From the NCBI GenBank assembly GCA_005223375.1, contig RXOD01004696.1, positions 1 through 19,053 on the forward strand: a stretch of 19,053 bases of DNA. Direction: 5' to 3'. Both the position numbers and the translations under genes were made by a program. Position 1 is the first letter of the stretch; every line of letters begins with the position of its first letter. Positions 1-8,430 of this stretch are shown piece by piece. Under the pieces are notes generated by a model. The model saw only the letters and a list, made by a program, of their open reading frames with translations, made no database searches and was not told where the DNA came from. The DNA comes from Amoebophrya sp. AT5.2 (taxonomy: Eukaryota > Sar > Dinophyceae > Syndiniales > Amoebophryaceae).

Positions 1-677
1 CACCAGCGTGTCGAACAGGATTTCCATCACGCGGGCGCACTGGTTCACGCGCACCCGGCCCTCCCACGTCTTCCGGATGACGCGCGCGGCGCGCGGAAGC
101 TCGTACCGCTGCCACTGGAGGATGCGCGCGCGCCGCCGCGCGATAGCCGGGCGGATCACCTGGGTCTGGATCGTCAGCGCGGCGGCATTGCGCGCGGCGT
201 GCCGGAGCAGGACGCGAAAAGCAGTCTGCTTCAGCTCGAACAACTGGTTCGCAATGCGCTGGAGAGGCTGTGGAGGTGGTGTACCCATCGGTCAGAACAA
301 GGAGTGGTGTGCTACAGACATGGACACCAGCGTCACAGCAGGTACGAATGATCCTTAGTCTTAGTGCGTAAGCCCTTAAATACCTGCCACCTCCGCTTTC
401 TCTTCACTTTTTGGTAGGCCACGTTGTGCAGCTTTCGCTCCGGGTAGGTGCCGTCGGCGGCCCTCCGCAGCGGCTGTAACAGGAACTGGAGCATGATTTT
501 TCGCGCCATCGCGTACCGCCACTCAAAGCCGTGCTCCAACTCGTGTACCTGCGCCGCATACCGTGCCATGAACCGCGCACTCCGTCCCGTCTGCTCGTAC
601 GATCGCTTCGCATGCCGGGTGCGATTCGGCTCCTGGTGCACGCACCAGTCGCCGGCACGAACCACTCCAATCGTCAT
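1..677 (-). CDS. IQ-motif basic helical protein, 2 exons, 3' part missing
   Basis: Partial gene running off the left edge. Exon 1 is 677..384 and exon 2 is 267..1; the intron at 268..383 (116 nt) begins CAG|GTATTT and ends CCACAG|CC. Both junctions are phase 0, and exon 2 then stays open for 89 codons to the window edge. The 187 visible residues are rich in Arg, Ala and Gln and look almost entirely helical. Residues 130-143 (IQTQVIRPAIARRR) fit the IQ motif that binds calmodulin or myosin-type light chains, and residues about 160-172 (VIRKTWEGRVRV core) look like a second, degenerate one. Codons are G/C-ending. The ATG at 677 is the only Met near the front of the open frame; the frame stays open further upstream without another ATG, so an upstream exon is possible. 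The IQ call is motif-level only, and the full protein could be a myosin-like, ciliary or cytoskeletal protein. Confidence 0.7.
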
Positions 678-1411
678 CCTCAAAACCAGACTGATTGAAG
701 ATGCTACAAGGAGTCTGTTGGGTCGATTGAGCAAAAGAGCACCGAATGTGAATGTCAAAGTCAGTGTGAAACTAGAACGAAGAAGACACTCTAGAAAATA
801 AATATCTGCTGCGCTAGTTAATGCCGAACCCAACAGTCTACCGCAGCCGCATCCGCTGATCTCGTCCCAGTAAAAAAACAGTTACCGCACGAGTCGCGTA
901 TGAAAGCCTCGAATGTTGGGTCTGTGTGAATCGTCCAATCCTGCGAAAATTCGAAACCAACAGCACGACGATTGTCACGACGGCAATAGTCAGTGTTCTC
1001 TCTCGATTTGCGTCACTGCTCTCACGGCGATCACCTGAGGTATACTCTGCGATAGCATCAGAATGAATCGCTTCCGATTTGGCCGCGCACGTCCGCTTCC
1101 AGAGCGCATGATCAGGCTTTTCTTTCCATGAGCCTGGGATTGAGCGTGTTGGATATCGATATCCGGCACACTTTTCTTCCAGTTCCGGATCAAGAATGAA
1201 TCAATTGGATATTGACGACAAACGTCCACATCCCTTTGCAAAAAAGACAGCCCTCCCCGGGGTCCATGCGACGTGAAGCGAGCAGAGACCTTTGTCTCCG
1301 CCGCAAGACGAGGCGACTCCAATGGAAAAATCTTGTACAGCCCAGAAGCAAGCGGCCGTCGAATACTTCTCGCACGGCACTCACATTTTCGAATTGTCGA
1401 CACTTCCTGTT
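678..1411. other. Intergenic, no gene seen
   Basis: This 734-nt space lies between the start of the IQ-motif gene and the stop of the 397-aa gene. An open frame at 990..1511 on the minus strand overlaps the end of the 397-aa gene in another frame and has no coding character. I see no RNA gene and no convincing repeat. The 3' untranslated region of the upstream gene and the promoter or splice-acceptor region of the IQ gene should lie here. Confidence 0.5.
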
Positions 1412-2605
1412 TCATTCCGCGGCGGCCGGAACCCACTCTCTTCTTGTTACGTCGAACGTCCACGCCTCTGTCGGCCGCATCCTCTTGTTTTTTCTTGCCC
1501 CTGACGAGCACGATCCCCCGCTGCCGCCCCCCTCTTCCTCGCGCAGCTGCCGGGCCTGTGGCAGCAGCGTCGCATCGAAGTCTGAAGAGCAGTCCGAGAA
1601 TGTGTCGTATTCGTCGTCTGACCCCTCCACGGACGAAAAGCGGGAGGAAGAGCTCAAACTCTCTTCCCCGCGTAGCAGACGATGCCCCCCTCTTTCCCCC
1701 GCACGTGGGTCTCCTCCGAGCGAACGAACATCGACTCGGATCAACTCGTCCCGGTCGTCTGCGGCTACGTCCCCGCTGCGGTCGGTGGACGCGGTATCAT
1801 TGTCGACGACGACCACCTCCTCGGATTGCACCGTCGAAGCGAGGCTAAGCACATCCCAGTAGCTGAGGGAGTGCTCGCTAGCTGCGAGCACAGACCGCAG
1901 CAGCGACGGCAGCCACAACTGCATCCCGGTAACGGCCGCAACGCTCAACTCCGGGGGAGACAGAAACGAAAGTTCGTCCTCGCGCGCGAGACCACTTTTT
2001 GACAGCATTTCTTCTTCGGCAGCGGGCACGACCGCCCGCTGCTCCGCCGCCGGCGGCACGGACGCACTTGACGGCGGCTCCGTCGGCCCTGCTGGCTCGA
2101 CCCCGACCTTTCGAAGCAGCTCGTCCAGCCCCCTGTAGCCGTGGTTGTTCGTGAAAAGCCTTCTCCAAACCGGGTCGTAGAAGCTGTGCTTGACGAAAGC
2201 GAACTCCTTCGCTCCGCGCCGCCGCTGAAGCTCCGAGAGCAAGGGTGCGCGGTTGCCGAAGAAGAGTCCGTCGTGCACGTCGAGCTCTGGCAACTTCGTC
2301 CACGACGCGTCGCTCGCGTAGCTTTCCTCACCGGAAGTCGCAGCCGAGGAAAAATTCCCCCCCGGAAGATACTCGTACCCGCGCTCTCGGACGACCCGCT
2401 CCGGTAGCAGACGCCGCTTTTGATAGCGGGTCCGGGGTGGAAGCCGGTAGAAACGCTCGTGGGGCTTCACGAAGTGGCTGTCCGGGTCCGCGATCGCCAC
2501 GCCCGCGGGCGCAGGCGCGTTGCTATTAGCCAGGCCTTGCTGCAAATCGTCCCACGCAGGAGCCACGGCGCGCACCGCCTTGCTGCTCACCTGCGCGGCA
2601 GACAT
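1412..2605 (-). CDS. Unrecognised acidic/Ser-rich protein, 397 aa, single exon
   Basis: Start chosen at the ATG at 2605 (MSAAQVSSKAV); the few in-frame codons before it include only another non-ATG start. The frame runs 397 codons to a stop at 1412 with mostly G/C-ending codons. Residues about 45-170 form a compact, basic and aromatic-rich part (for example RFYRLPPRTRYQKRRLLPE, and an HSFYDPVWRRLF stretch followed by NNHGYRGLDELLRKVG) that may be a folded domain. The rest is low-complexity: a Pro/Ala/Glu-rich linker, a Val/Asp-rich stretch, then a Ser/Asp/Glu-rich acidic segment, a Gly/Ser run, a KNKR basic patch and a tryptophan-containing tail (TEAWTFDVTRREWVP). No signal peptide or membrane span. 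I do not recognise the family. The sequence CAG|GTGAGC four codons after the start looks like a splice donor, but the frame continues coherently through it, so I keep the single-exon model. Confidence 0.8.
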   Translation of the reverse strand: MSAAQVSSKAVRAVAPAWDDLQQGLANSNAPAPAGVAIADPDSHFVKPHERFYRLPPRTRYQKRRLLPERVVRERGYEYLPGGNFSSAATSGEESYASDASWTKLPELDVHDGLFFGNRAPLLSELQRRRGAKEFAFVKHSFYDPVWRRLFTNNHGYRGLDELLRKVGVEPAGPTEPPSSASVPPAAEQRAVVPAAEEEMLSKSGLAREDELSFLSPPELSVAAVTGMQLWLPSLLRSVLAASEHSLSYWDVLSLASTVQSEEVVVVDNDTASTDRSGDVAADDRDELIRVDVRSLGGDPRAGERGGHRLLRGEESLSSSSRFSSVEGSDDEYDTFSDCSSDFDATLLPQARQLREEEGGGSGGSCSSGARKNKRMRPTEAWTFDVTRREWVPAAAE

Positions 2606-3340
2606 GATTCTCAAATCCTATTGCAATGCTGTGGCGAGGGGTAAAGAACTTTTACTACTTATCTATCTATAGGACTTCAAAGGTGCTACGCTGAATGCAT
2701 GCATGGGTCCTGAAGAACCTCCCGAACTCACACATACAACGATCTATAGATACATCCCGCGTCAAAAGTGCCGGCGCCGGCGGAAGCGATCAATAGAGGC
2801 CAAATCCAAAACCAACAGCAACAGAGTGCGGAAGACAACTTACTAGAAGAGGTAGTACCACTTGACTTCGTCTTTTAAACGTAAATTTGTAGAGCTGTGG
2901 CCGATGTTGCCGTGTTCTTGTTCCCCTACGCTAAGGCGCATCCCCTGTGAAGCCTGCCCTTTATTTGATTTTGAAACGAAGAGCCGACCCGACCCCGCAA
3001 CTCCATATCTGCCTGCTTGCGGGACATCAACAACGCACACGTTGAGTCAGTGTGTGTGCGTGTCACGATTATGTGTTTCGGTGCTAACCTCAGCGCGATC
3101 GTTGAGTGAAATCGACAGGAACACAGCCCGTAGCACGCACTTACTTAGGTACTTAACAAGAAATGCAAAGCAACGCGCATTGGGGTCCCATCACGATCAC
3201 TTCAGAAAAAATCCACAGATCAAATCAAAAAGCACAACCAGTAGGTTCTTTTACAACAATATAATAAAGTTCTTTTCCGAAAATCGTCCTGAAAAATTTT
3301 GTGTCCGGACCAGTGCGCATCTCAGATCTCTGTGCTTGCT
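2606..3340. other. Intergenic, no gene seen
   Basis: This 735-nt space lies between the 891-aa and 397-aa genes. It is less GC-rich than the genes and holds short simple repeats (TATC-type near 2660, a GTGTGTGC-type run near 3050). The open frame 2862..3344 on the plus strand has no codon bias and a composition typical of chance translation, so I do not call it. Confidence 0.5.
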
Positions 3341-6016
3341 TTAAGTTGCCGTAGTGATTGCGTTGCCCGCGCCCGCCCCCACGCCTTTCTTGTACTTCCA
3401 CCTCTTGGAAATTCCACCCCAAAAGTTCCGCCACCTCCGACTCACACCGCTCGCCACCTTCTGCATCAACCGCATCGACCGCGAAGCCACCCGCTGCTTC
3501 ACCGCTTCCGTCGCGAATGCTACTTCCAAGTGCCGCCATTCATCTGCTACCTCTTGTATTTGTCCTAGCTTTTTCTGCACTTCCGCGTCCTTCTCCGTCT
3601 TCTCTAGCTCGCCAAGCAAAAATTTGGTTTCGGTTTCGCGCACGTACGCCGGCATTTTGAACCTCTTCGCGTTGAGGTATCGCACGGCGTCCTTCTCACC
3701 GGAGTCGTAGATGAGGAAGTCGCACACCGACTTCGGCTTGTGCGTCTTCCCGAGAGCCTTCTCCTTCGCAGCGCTGAAGGCGCCACCGATCGCGGAACCG
3801 ACGCCACCGATCGCGGAACCGATTCTGCCCAGAATCCCTTTCCCCGCGTTCGCCGTGTTCTCTCCTTTTCCTTTTGTCTGTTGACTGTCGGCAGATGTGA
3901 CTCCCGTCCCTTGTTCCTGCTGCTCTTGTTCTTCCTTCTCCTTGAAGTCGCCCCGGGAGTCCGGGTAGTACCACAATTTGGATTCGAGCGAGTGCGTCTT
4001 GGACTGCCCGAGGTCCTCGGTCCTGACACTCCTCCTGTGATTCTCCGTATCTTCCTTGATGTCGTGGTCGAAGTGCCACGCTTTCATGATGTACTCTGGT
4101 TTGTCCTTAAACCCCACGTGCTCCTCACTCCACGAAAAGGTCTTCGCCCATAGCCAACTCAACCGCGTCTTCGTCTTTGTGTCGCCCTTGGAAAACAACG
4201 CCCGGACGTTGTATTCCTCCCCCATCGTGAGCCATCCGTTGTTCTTCTCGAGCAAGTAGCACGGGTACACTGTGATGATTTTTTGGTTTTTCTGCAACAC
4301 AAACGGAATGTCTTTGTGCACTCTCAAATTCGATCCACTTCGCTCGTCCTTTATCTTCTCGATGGACTTCAGTTCCTTTTGGATGTGCGCGGGACATTCC
4401 TCTCGGTACAGCAGGTACGCAATCCCGTTGTTCGTGAGCCCATACGAATCTTTGTACACCGCCTCGATCAGGGTGTGCATCTGAATCATCTGCTCTCCCT
4501 CCACTGCACCCTTCCCCCCCTTTACCCGCTTGATGAGCGCCATCCGCAGAAACTCGTTCTGCTCCTTCGGGATCATGCTCCCCAGGGAGATGAGGCCCAG
4601 CCCGGCTAGCGCCGTCGGCGGCCCGACGGGGAAGGGCAGGGGCAGCGACAGGGCGCCCGCCACCGTGAGCCCCGACCCGATGCCCTGCACAATGGTGGAC
4701 AGAAACCCGGACACGCGCAGCAGGCTCATCCCCTTGTTTTTGAACGTCGCAGCCTCGTTTTGCACAACCACCGGCACAACGCGGTACTGCTCAATGACGG
4801 TTGGTGGGATCGGCTTCCCGCTTGCGGTGCGCCCCAGCTCCTCTTCGGTGCCTATTTGGAACCCTAGCGCGGGATCGAACAGCGTGTGGTGGTTTGTGTG
4901 TTGCCCGAATAAAAATCCAAAGTTCGCAAACCCCCGGTCCGCGCCGTGCTCGCTGGCGCGGTCCCGTTTCATCCAAAACTTTAAGTCCGCGTCGCTGTCA
5001 CTACCTCCACTGGCGTCGCCAATGATTTCTGCCGCGCGGACGAGACTCGTGATCTGCTCCTGCGACCCTGTAGCTGTAGCGGCATACTGATCTTCTCCCA
5101 CTTGACGGACTTGGACTTGGAGGAGGACGTGTGGCTGGTCATCCGCCGGCGGCACTCCCGAAGCCGTTATCCGATCTCCAACGGTAGTGGCAGCGCTCTG
5201 CCTATTCGTAGCTTCACCCGGCGCACTCGACTTCGGTTCCTTTGCACCACCCCCGAAGAAGCGCGAGCGAACCCCCTGCAGCATAGTACCAAAATAACCA
5301 GGAGGCTTGTTCTGTTTTTCGTTCGCGGGATCTTGATTCCTCGCGTCCTTTGTTTCTTGTGGCCTCGCATCCGTCTCTTTCTGAGGGGGCTTCCCAGCAT
5401 TTGGTGCGCCACCTCCTGCCGGACTGCGTTGGGCTAGAGGCTGTGAGTGTGAGGGTGACTCGCCTGGCTCCTTCCCACGTTTTACGTCTTGATCACGCTC
5501 GATCCCGGCAGCAGCAACACCATCCGCTGGGGTCTGCCCGCCCCGTGCCTTCGCAAACAAATTTGACGCCCCTGACGTCAACCTATTTTTCATGGCTGAC
5601 CCCGCCGCCACAAGCTGGTCCCACCACCCTTCTTGCTCATGTTGTCCGGTTTCTGTTTTCAGCAGCTCCACCTTCCGCTTTTCCAGAAAGCCTCGGGACG
5701 ACGTGGCTTTCTTCTCCCAAACCGCGTCGGCAACATCCGCGTGTCCGGCGCCCACCTCTCCGCCGGCATCCAGACCCACCGCGGCGGCCTGCCTTTTCGG
5801 CTGTGGGTGTAGGGAAAACATATCCAGCAAGTTCGTTGCAACCTCCTCCGCGGCCCCCGCCACGACCTCCGCGTCCCCCGCCACCTCCGCCTCGATGCGG
5901 CTGCGCGGCGCCAAAAACTTGTTCTCCGCATGAACTGACTCAGAAATATGTGCAGCCGCGGTCACCCAGAAGGGACAGCAAGGGGAAGGTAAAAGTCTGC
6001 GTCGATACCGCCCCAT
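3341..6016 (-). CDS. Unrecognised 891-aa protein with repeated amphipathic segments
   Basis: Single open exon. The first ATG is at 6016 (MGRYRRRLLPS); the frame is open for ten more codons upstream but without ATG. Residues 1-30 are basic then mildly hydrophobic and could target an organelle, though they are not a clear signal peptide. Residues 30-280 are low-complexity. Residues about 290-650 look like a folded core, with a Gly/Pro/Leu-rich hydrophobic stretch at about 438-485 long enough for one membrane hairpin, then a mixed alpha/beta region rich in aromatics (for example YGLTNNGIAYLLY and KAWHFDHDI). A charged Glu/Gln linker follows, then a Gly-Ala segment (about 727-755) that includes the GSAIGGV/GSAIGGA repeat, a short region around VCDFLIYDSGEKDAVRYL, and a basic amphipathic tail (about 841-878). 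Four separate short Gly- or aromatic-rich segments recur: WWDQLVAAGSAM, YFGTMLQGVRSRFF, GSAIGGVGSAIGGAFSAA and SRRWRNFWGGISKRW. No known family is recognised. Confidence 0.85.
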   Translation of the reverse strand: MGRYRRRLLPSPCCPFWVTAAAHISESVHAENKFLAPRSRIEAEVAGDAEVVAGAAEEVATNLLDMFSLHPQPKRQAAAVGLDAGGEVGAGHADVADAVWEKKATSSRGFLEKRKVELLKTETGQHEQEGWWDQLVAAGSAMKNRLTSGASNLFAKARGGQTPADGVAAAGIERDQDVKRGKEPGESPSHSQPLAQRSPAGGGAPNAGKPPQKETDARPQETKDARNQDPANEKQNKPPGYFGTMLQGVRSRFFGGGAKEPKSSAPGEATNRQSAATTVGDRITASGVPPADDQPHVLLQVQVRQVGEDQYAATATGSQEQITSLVRAAEIIGDASGGSDSDADLKFWMKRDRASEHGADRGFANFGFLFGQHTNHHTLFDPALGFQIGTEEELGRTASGKPIPPTVIEQYRVVPVVVQNEAATFKNKGMSLLRVSGFLSTIVQGIGSGLTVAGALSLPLPFPVGPPTALAGLGLISLGSMIPKEQNEFLRMALIKRVKGGKGAVEGEQMIQMHTLIEAVYKDSYGLTNNGIAYLLYREECPAHIQKELKSIEKIKDERSGSNLRVHKDIPFVLQKNQKIITVYPCYLLEKNNGWLTMGEEYNVRALFSKGDTKTKTRLSWLWAKTFSWSEEHVGFKDKPEYIMKAWHFDHDIKEDTENHRRSVRTEDLGQSKTHSLESKLWYYPDSRGDFKEKEEQEQQEQGTGVTSADSQQTKGKGENTANAGKGILGRIGSAIGGVGSAIGGAFSAAKEKALGKTHKPKSVCDFLIYDSGEKDAVRYLNAKRFKMPAYVRETETKFLLGELEKTEKDAEVQKKLGQIQEVADEWRHLEVAFATEAVKQRVASRSMRLMQKVASGVSRRWRNFWGGISKRWKYKKGVGAGAGNAITTAT
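3781..3822. repeat. Perfect 2 x 21-nt tandem repeat inside the 891-aa gene
   Basis: The unit CGCCACCGATCGCGGAACCGA occurs twice head to tail (3781-3801 and 3802-3822). Being 21 nt long it keeps the reading frame and creates the duplicated heptapeptide GSAIGG(V/A) in the Gly-Ala segment of the 891-aa protein. Identical third bases in both copies suggest a recent duplication. Confidence 0.9.
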
Positions 6017-6133
6017 TGCAGAAGATTGATTCCGGTCGACGTCCACTTGGGAAAAATAGAAGTCCGGTGGTGTCGTGATAGAAGGTATACTATGTATATG
6101 AGGGTCTTCTTGTACTTTGTTGTCGAGGTACAG

Positions 6134-6158
6134 TTTTTTTTTTGCGCGCGAAAAAAAA
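6134..6158. repeat. T-run/GCGCGC/A-run hairpin
   Basis: A run of ten T is followed by GCGCGCG and a run of eight A, so at least eight A-T pairs can fold around a self-complementary GC centre. It lies about 120 nt upstream of the 891-aa start and about 430 nt downstream of the PQ-loop stop. It could end or space transcripts, or be a simple mutational product. Function is unknown. Confidence 0.6.
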
Positions 6159-6249
6159 GTTGTAGTCGTGCACAGAGTTGTTTGTTTTGTTGTGCTGTAG
6201 GGTGGCGTGCGCGGGGAGCACCACCACCACGTGGTCTAGAGTAACAGAA

Positions 6250-6266
6250 TTTTTTCTTGAAAAAAA
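6250..6266. repeat. Short A/T hairpin
   Basis: TTTTTTC, a two-base loop TT, then GAAAAAA(A) gives a seven-pair stem. It is the second such A/T-stem hairpin in this intergenic space, about 110 nt from the first. Confidence 0.5.
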
Positions 6267-6590
6267 TCGTGCAGCCACGAGGAAAATAATCTTCGTCGAA
6301 GCCTGCAAAACGAAATTCTTGGAGCACGACATTATTCATCGAATCATTTTTCTTTCCGGGACAACGGAAACGGTTACGGACTCCGTACCAAGAATAGCAC
6401 TAGCTCCTAAACGAAAGCGCCTAACAAAAACGATGAAAACAGAAACGACGCATACAACGTAAAGTAGGTTTTTTCAGGCAACCGAAAACGCATCACATAC
6501 TTCTTGCTGTTCACGGGCGAAACGAAGGCACATCGCGACGAAAAATCGGACGGAGCAAAAACCGAATGTTTGACTACAACGACGACCCGC

Positions 6591-7892
6591 CTACCTTTGA
6601 TGCTCTGCGAGTACTGCGTTGGACATGTTTTTGAATCCTGTGCTTGCTTTTTCGTCATGCAAATCGGCACCTTGTCGTTTGTCCTCGTGCTGGGTTCGTT
6701 TTTGTCCTCCAACTGAAGGTGTGCTTCCAGCTGCTGCTGATTCAGCGGTACAACTACCCGCTTCCCCGCCGCCCTCTCCCGCCCCAACGCAGGGCCTGCC
6801 GGCGCCGCCCTCGTCCTGATGCGGCGGCCGATACAGCACTTTTTTCTGCACGATGTGCGTCCCGACGATGAGCAGCATCACGGAGGGCGTTATCTTGCTG
6901 GGCAGCGGGTAACCGGGGATCGCGACTGCGGTGACCAAATCGCACACCGTCGCCGCGAACTGCATTTCCAGAAAGCAGCCGGAGTACGCGTCCGCGGCTT
7001 TCTGGCGGTAGTTCTGCCACAGCTGGGGGAGCCAGGTCGCCAGGTACAGCGCCGTCTCGCCGAAGCCGAGCGCGTCCACAACCGAGACGGGAATTCTCTT
7101 CCTCACTGCATCTGCCCCGCAAGCGAGTTCCTCCCAAACCACGAATCCAGTGGCGCCAGTCGCGCCAAGGATGCAGACGGCAGAAAACAAAAAGTGCAAC
7201 AACGGCGGGACGAAGGAAAAGGAATTGAAAGGAGGAAAAACTCCGGTAGCAGCGTGCCGCGGGCTGCCTCGCGCGTCGTGGGCGGCCGGGGCCGGGCACC
7301 CGGGAGCCGCGCCAGCACTAGGCGGGAGCGCCCAGGCAGCCTCATGGTGCGCACCACCGTCAAATTCCGCGAGAAGCGCCCCGGCGGGTCGTGCCGCACC
7401 TGCTCTGCTACACCTCCTCGCGCCATTTCTTGTGCTCGAAGCTCCGGATGTCCGACGGTCGGTTTCCTCGCTCGGCGCGCTCCTCCCCCAGACCCTCCGC
7501 TGGAAGCAGCGGTACAGCTGCGCCTGCTGGATGGTCAAGCACAGCAACGTGCTGACCCCCACGGCGCGATACTGCCACTGGGGCACGGCGGTGAAGCCGT
7601 AGAACAGGTCGATACTCGCGGTGAGGACCTGCAGGGACAGAGTCCACTGCGAAAAAGACTGCCAATGCGCGGCGTCCGTTTCCGCAAAATTTCGTCGGTG
7701 CACGCGAAGCAGCTGGGGAAGGAAGTAGGTGAGGTACAGAAGGAACGCCAGGTTGACAGATATGCTGCCGACGACCGCCTCCGCGCCGGAGGCGGTGCTC
7801 AGTATAGCAGCTTCTCCGGCGGGACCGGGCCAACTATACCCAAGCTGGCCGATAGAGGGATCGCCGCGGCTGAAAAACGATGCAGTAGACAT
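6591..7892 (-). CDS. PQ-loop repeat membrane protein (7 TM), 433 aa
   Basis: Start at the ATG at 7892 (MSTASFFSRG), stop at 6591, single exon. Two PQ-loop units are visible: TYFLPQLLRVHRR with PQ at residues 59-60, and LYLATWLPQLWQNYRQK with PQ at 289-290. Seven hydrophobic segments fit the PQ-loop/cystinosin fold: about 40-64, 78-103, 107-128, 229-252, 270-292, 304-326 and 334-353. The family carries amino acids, sugars or lipid-linked substrates across lysosomal, vacuolar or ER membranes, or acts as a chaperone of such carriers; the substrate cannot be read here. Residues 133-222 between helices 3 and 4 are an unusually long Ala/Gly/Arg/Pro linker, and residues 355-433 are a hydrophilic tail. 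The linker could instead hide an unspliced intron, though the frame is open throughout. The N-terminus is not a clear signal peptide. Confidence 0.88.
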   Translation of the reverse strand: MSTASFFSRGDPSIGQLGYSWPGPAGEAAILSTASGAEAVVGSISVNLAFLLYLTYFLPQLLRVHRRNFAETDAAHWQSFSQWTLSLQVLTASIDLFYGFTAVPQWQYRAVGVSTLLCLTIQQAQLYRCFQRRVWGRSAPSEETDRRTSGASSTRNGARRCSRAGAARPAGALLAEFDGGAHHEAAWALPPSAGAAPGCPAPAAHDARGSPRHAATGVFPPFNSFSFVPPLLHFLFSAVCILGATGATGFVVWEELACGADAVRKRIPVSVVDALGFGETALYLATWLPQLWQNYRQKAADAYSGCFLEMQFAATVCDLVTAVAIPGYPLPSKITPSVMLLIVGTHIVQKKVLYRPPHQDEGGAGRPCVGAGEGGGEAGSCTAESAAAGSTPSVGGQKRTQHEDKRQGADLHDEKASTGFKNMSNAVLAEHQR

Positions 7893-8430
7893 GCTGACTG
7901 GCAGATTGGTAGAGCCTAGGGTACGAAGTGGCGAAATTCGACTGCGTACCTATTATAACTCGAGTGCTGCGTGGAGGTGTACTCAAGTGGCGAGTTGTGC
8001 GAAGACGGGCATCTTCTCAAACCAATAAGAAAGATATAGCAACCATACATGTACTTGTACTTTGCTAGTGGTGATAAGGAATGAAAATTGGCTCCAGAGA
8101 GTTCCCTCGACGGTGAACGAACCTGCCGTTTGCCGAGCACGACTTTCGCACGAGACCACCAGCACCTGCTCCTTGCCAGGTCTTACACGCGGAGAGCGCG
8201 CTTTGCAACTGATCCGTCGATCGAGACCACAGGAATGTGCAGAAGACAGTCCAGAAATATGCGAACACCTAAAACTCGTTCGCCGACAGTCGGTTGCCCT
8301 TCCGTGTCATTCGGCCATCTGCTGTCCTCCCGTCGTAAGCGATGTAAACTCCATTGGCCCCGTCTCTCTTCTTGGAAGTCCGTCAAACCGTTTCTAACCT
8401 CACGTCATTCCGCGGCCCGCCGGCACGACC
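7893..8430. other. Intergenic, no gene seen
   Basis: This 538-nt space lies between the RIIa gene stop and the PQ-loop start. CTGCCAG ends at 7898, five bases before the PQ-loop ATG, and could be a splice acceptor for a leader or an untranslated exon. Open frames on both strands here are short, overlapping and without codon bias. Confidence 0.5.

Larger units (their letters stand above)
6017..6590. other. Intergenic with two A/T-stem hairpins, no gene seen
   Basis: This 574-nt space lies between the stop of the PQ-loop gene and the start of the 891-aa gene. It is A/T-richer than the genes. It has two hairpins with A/T stems (6134-6158 and 6250-6266, listed separately) and a poly-T to CCCAAG stretch ending at 6046 that could be a splice acceptor about 29 nt before the ATG of the 891-aa gene. 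Frames here overlap each other without codon bias. Confidence 0.5.

Noticed and set aside
1412..2605. Intron beginning at CAG|GTGAGC after the fourth codon of the 397-aa gene
   Set aside because: The frame remains open and coding-like immediately after it, so no intron is needed.
2862..3344. 160-codon open frame on the plus strand
   Set aside because: No codon bias, A/T-richer DNA, no recognisable domain or neighbouring exon.
6017..6046. Start of the 891-aa gene ten codons further upstream
   Set aside because: That codon is GTG; the first ATG is at 6016.
5350..6078. 242-codon open frame on the plus strand
   Set aside because: Pro/Arg-rich shadow of the 891-aa gene's low-complexity front.
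6819..7919. 366-codon open frame on the plus strand
   Set aside because: It is the antisense shadow of the PQ-loop gene, whose helices and PQ motifs are clear.
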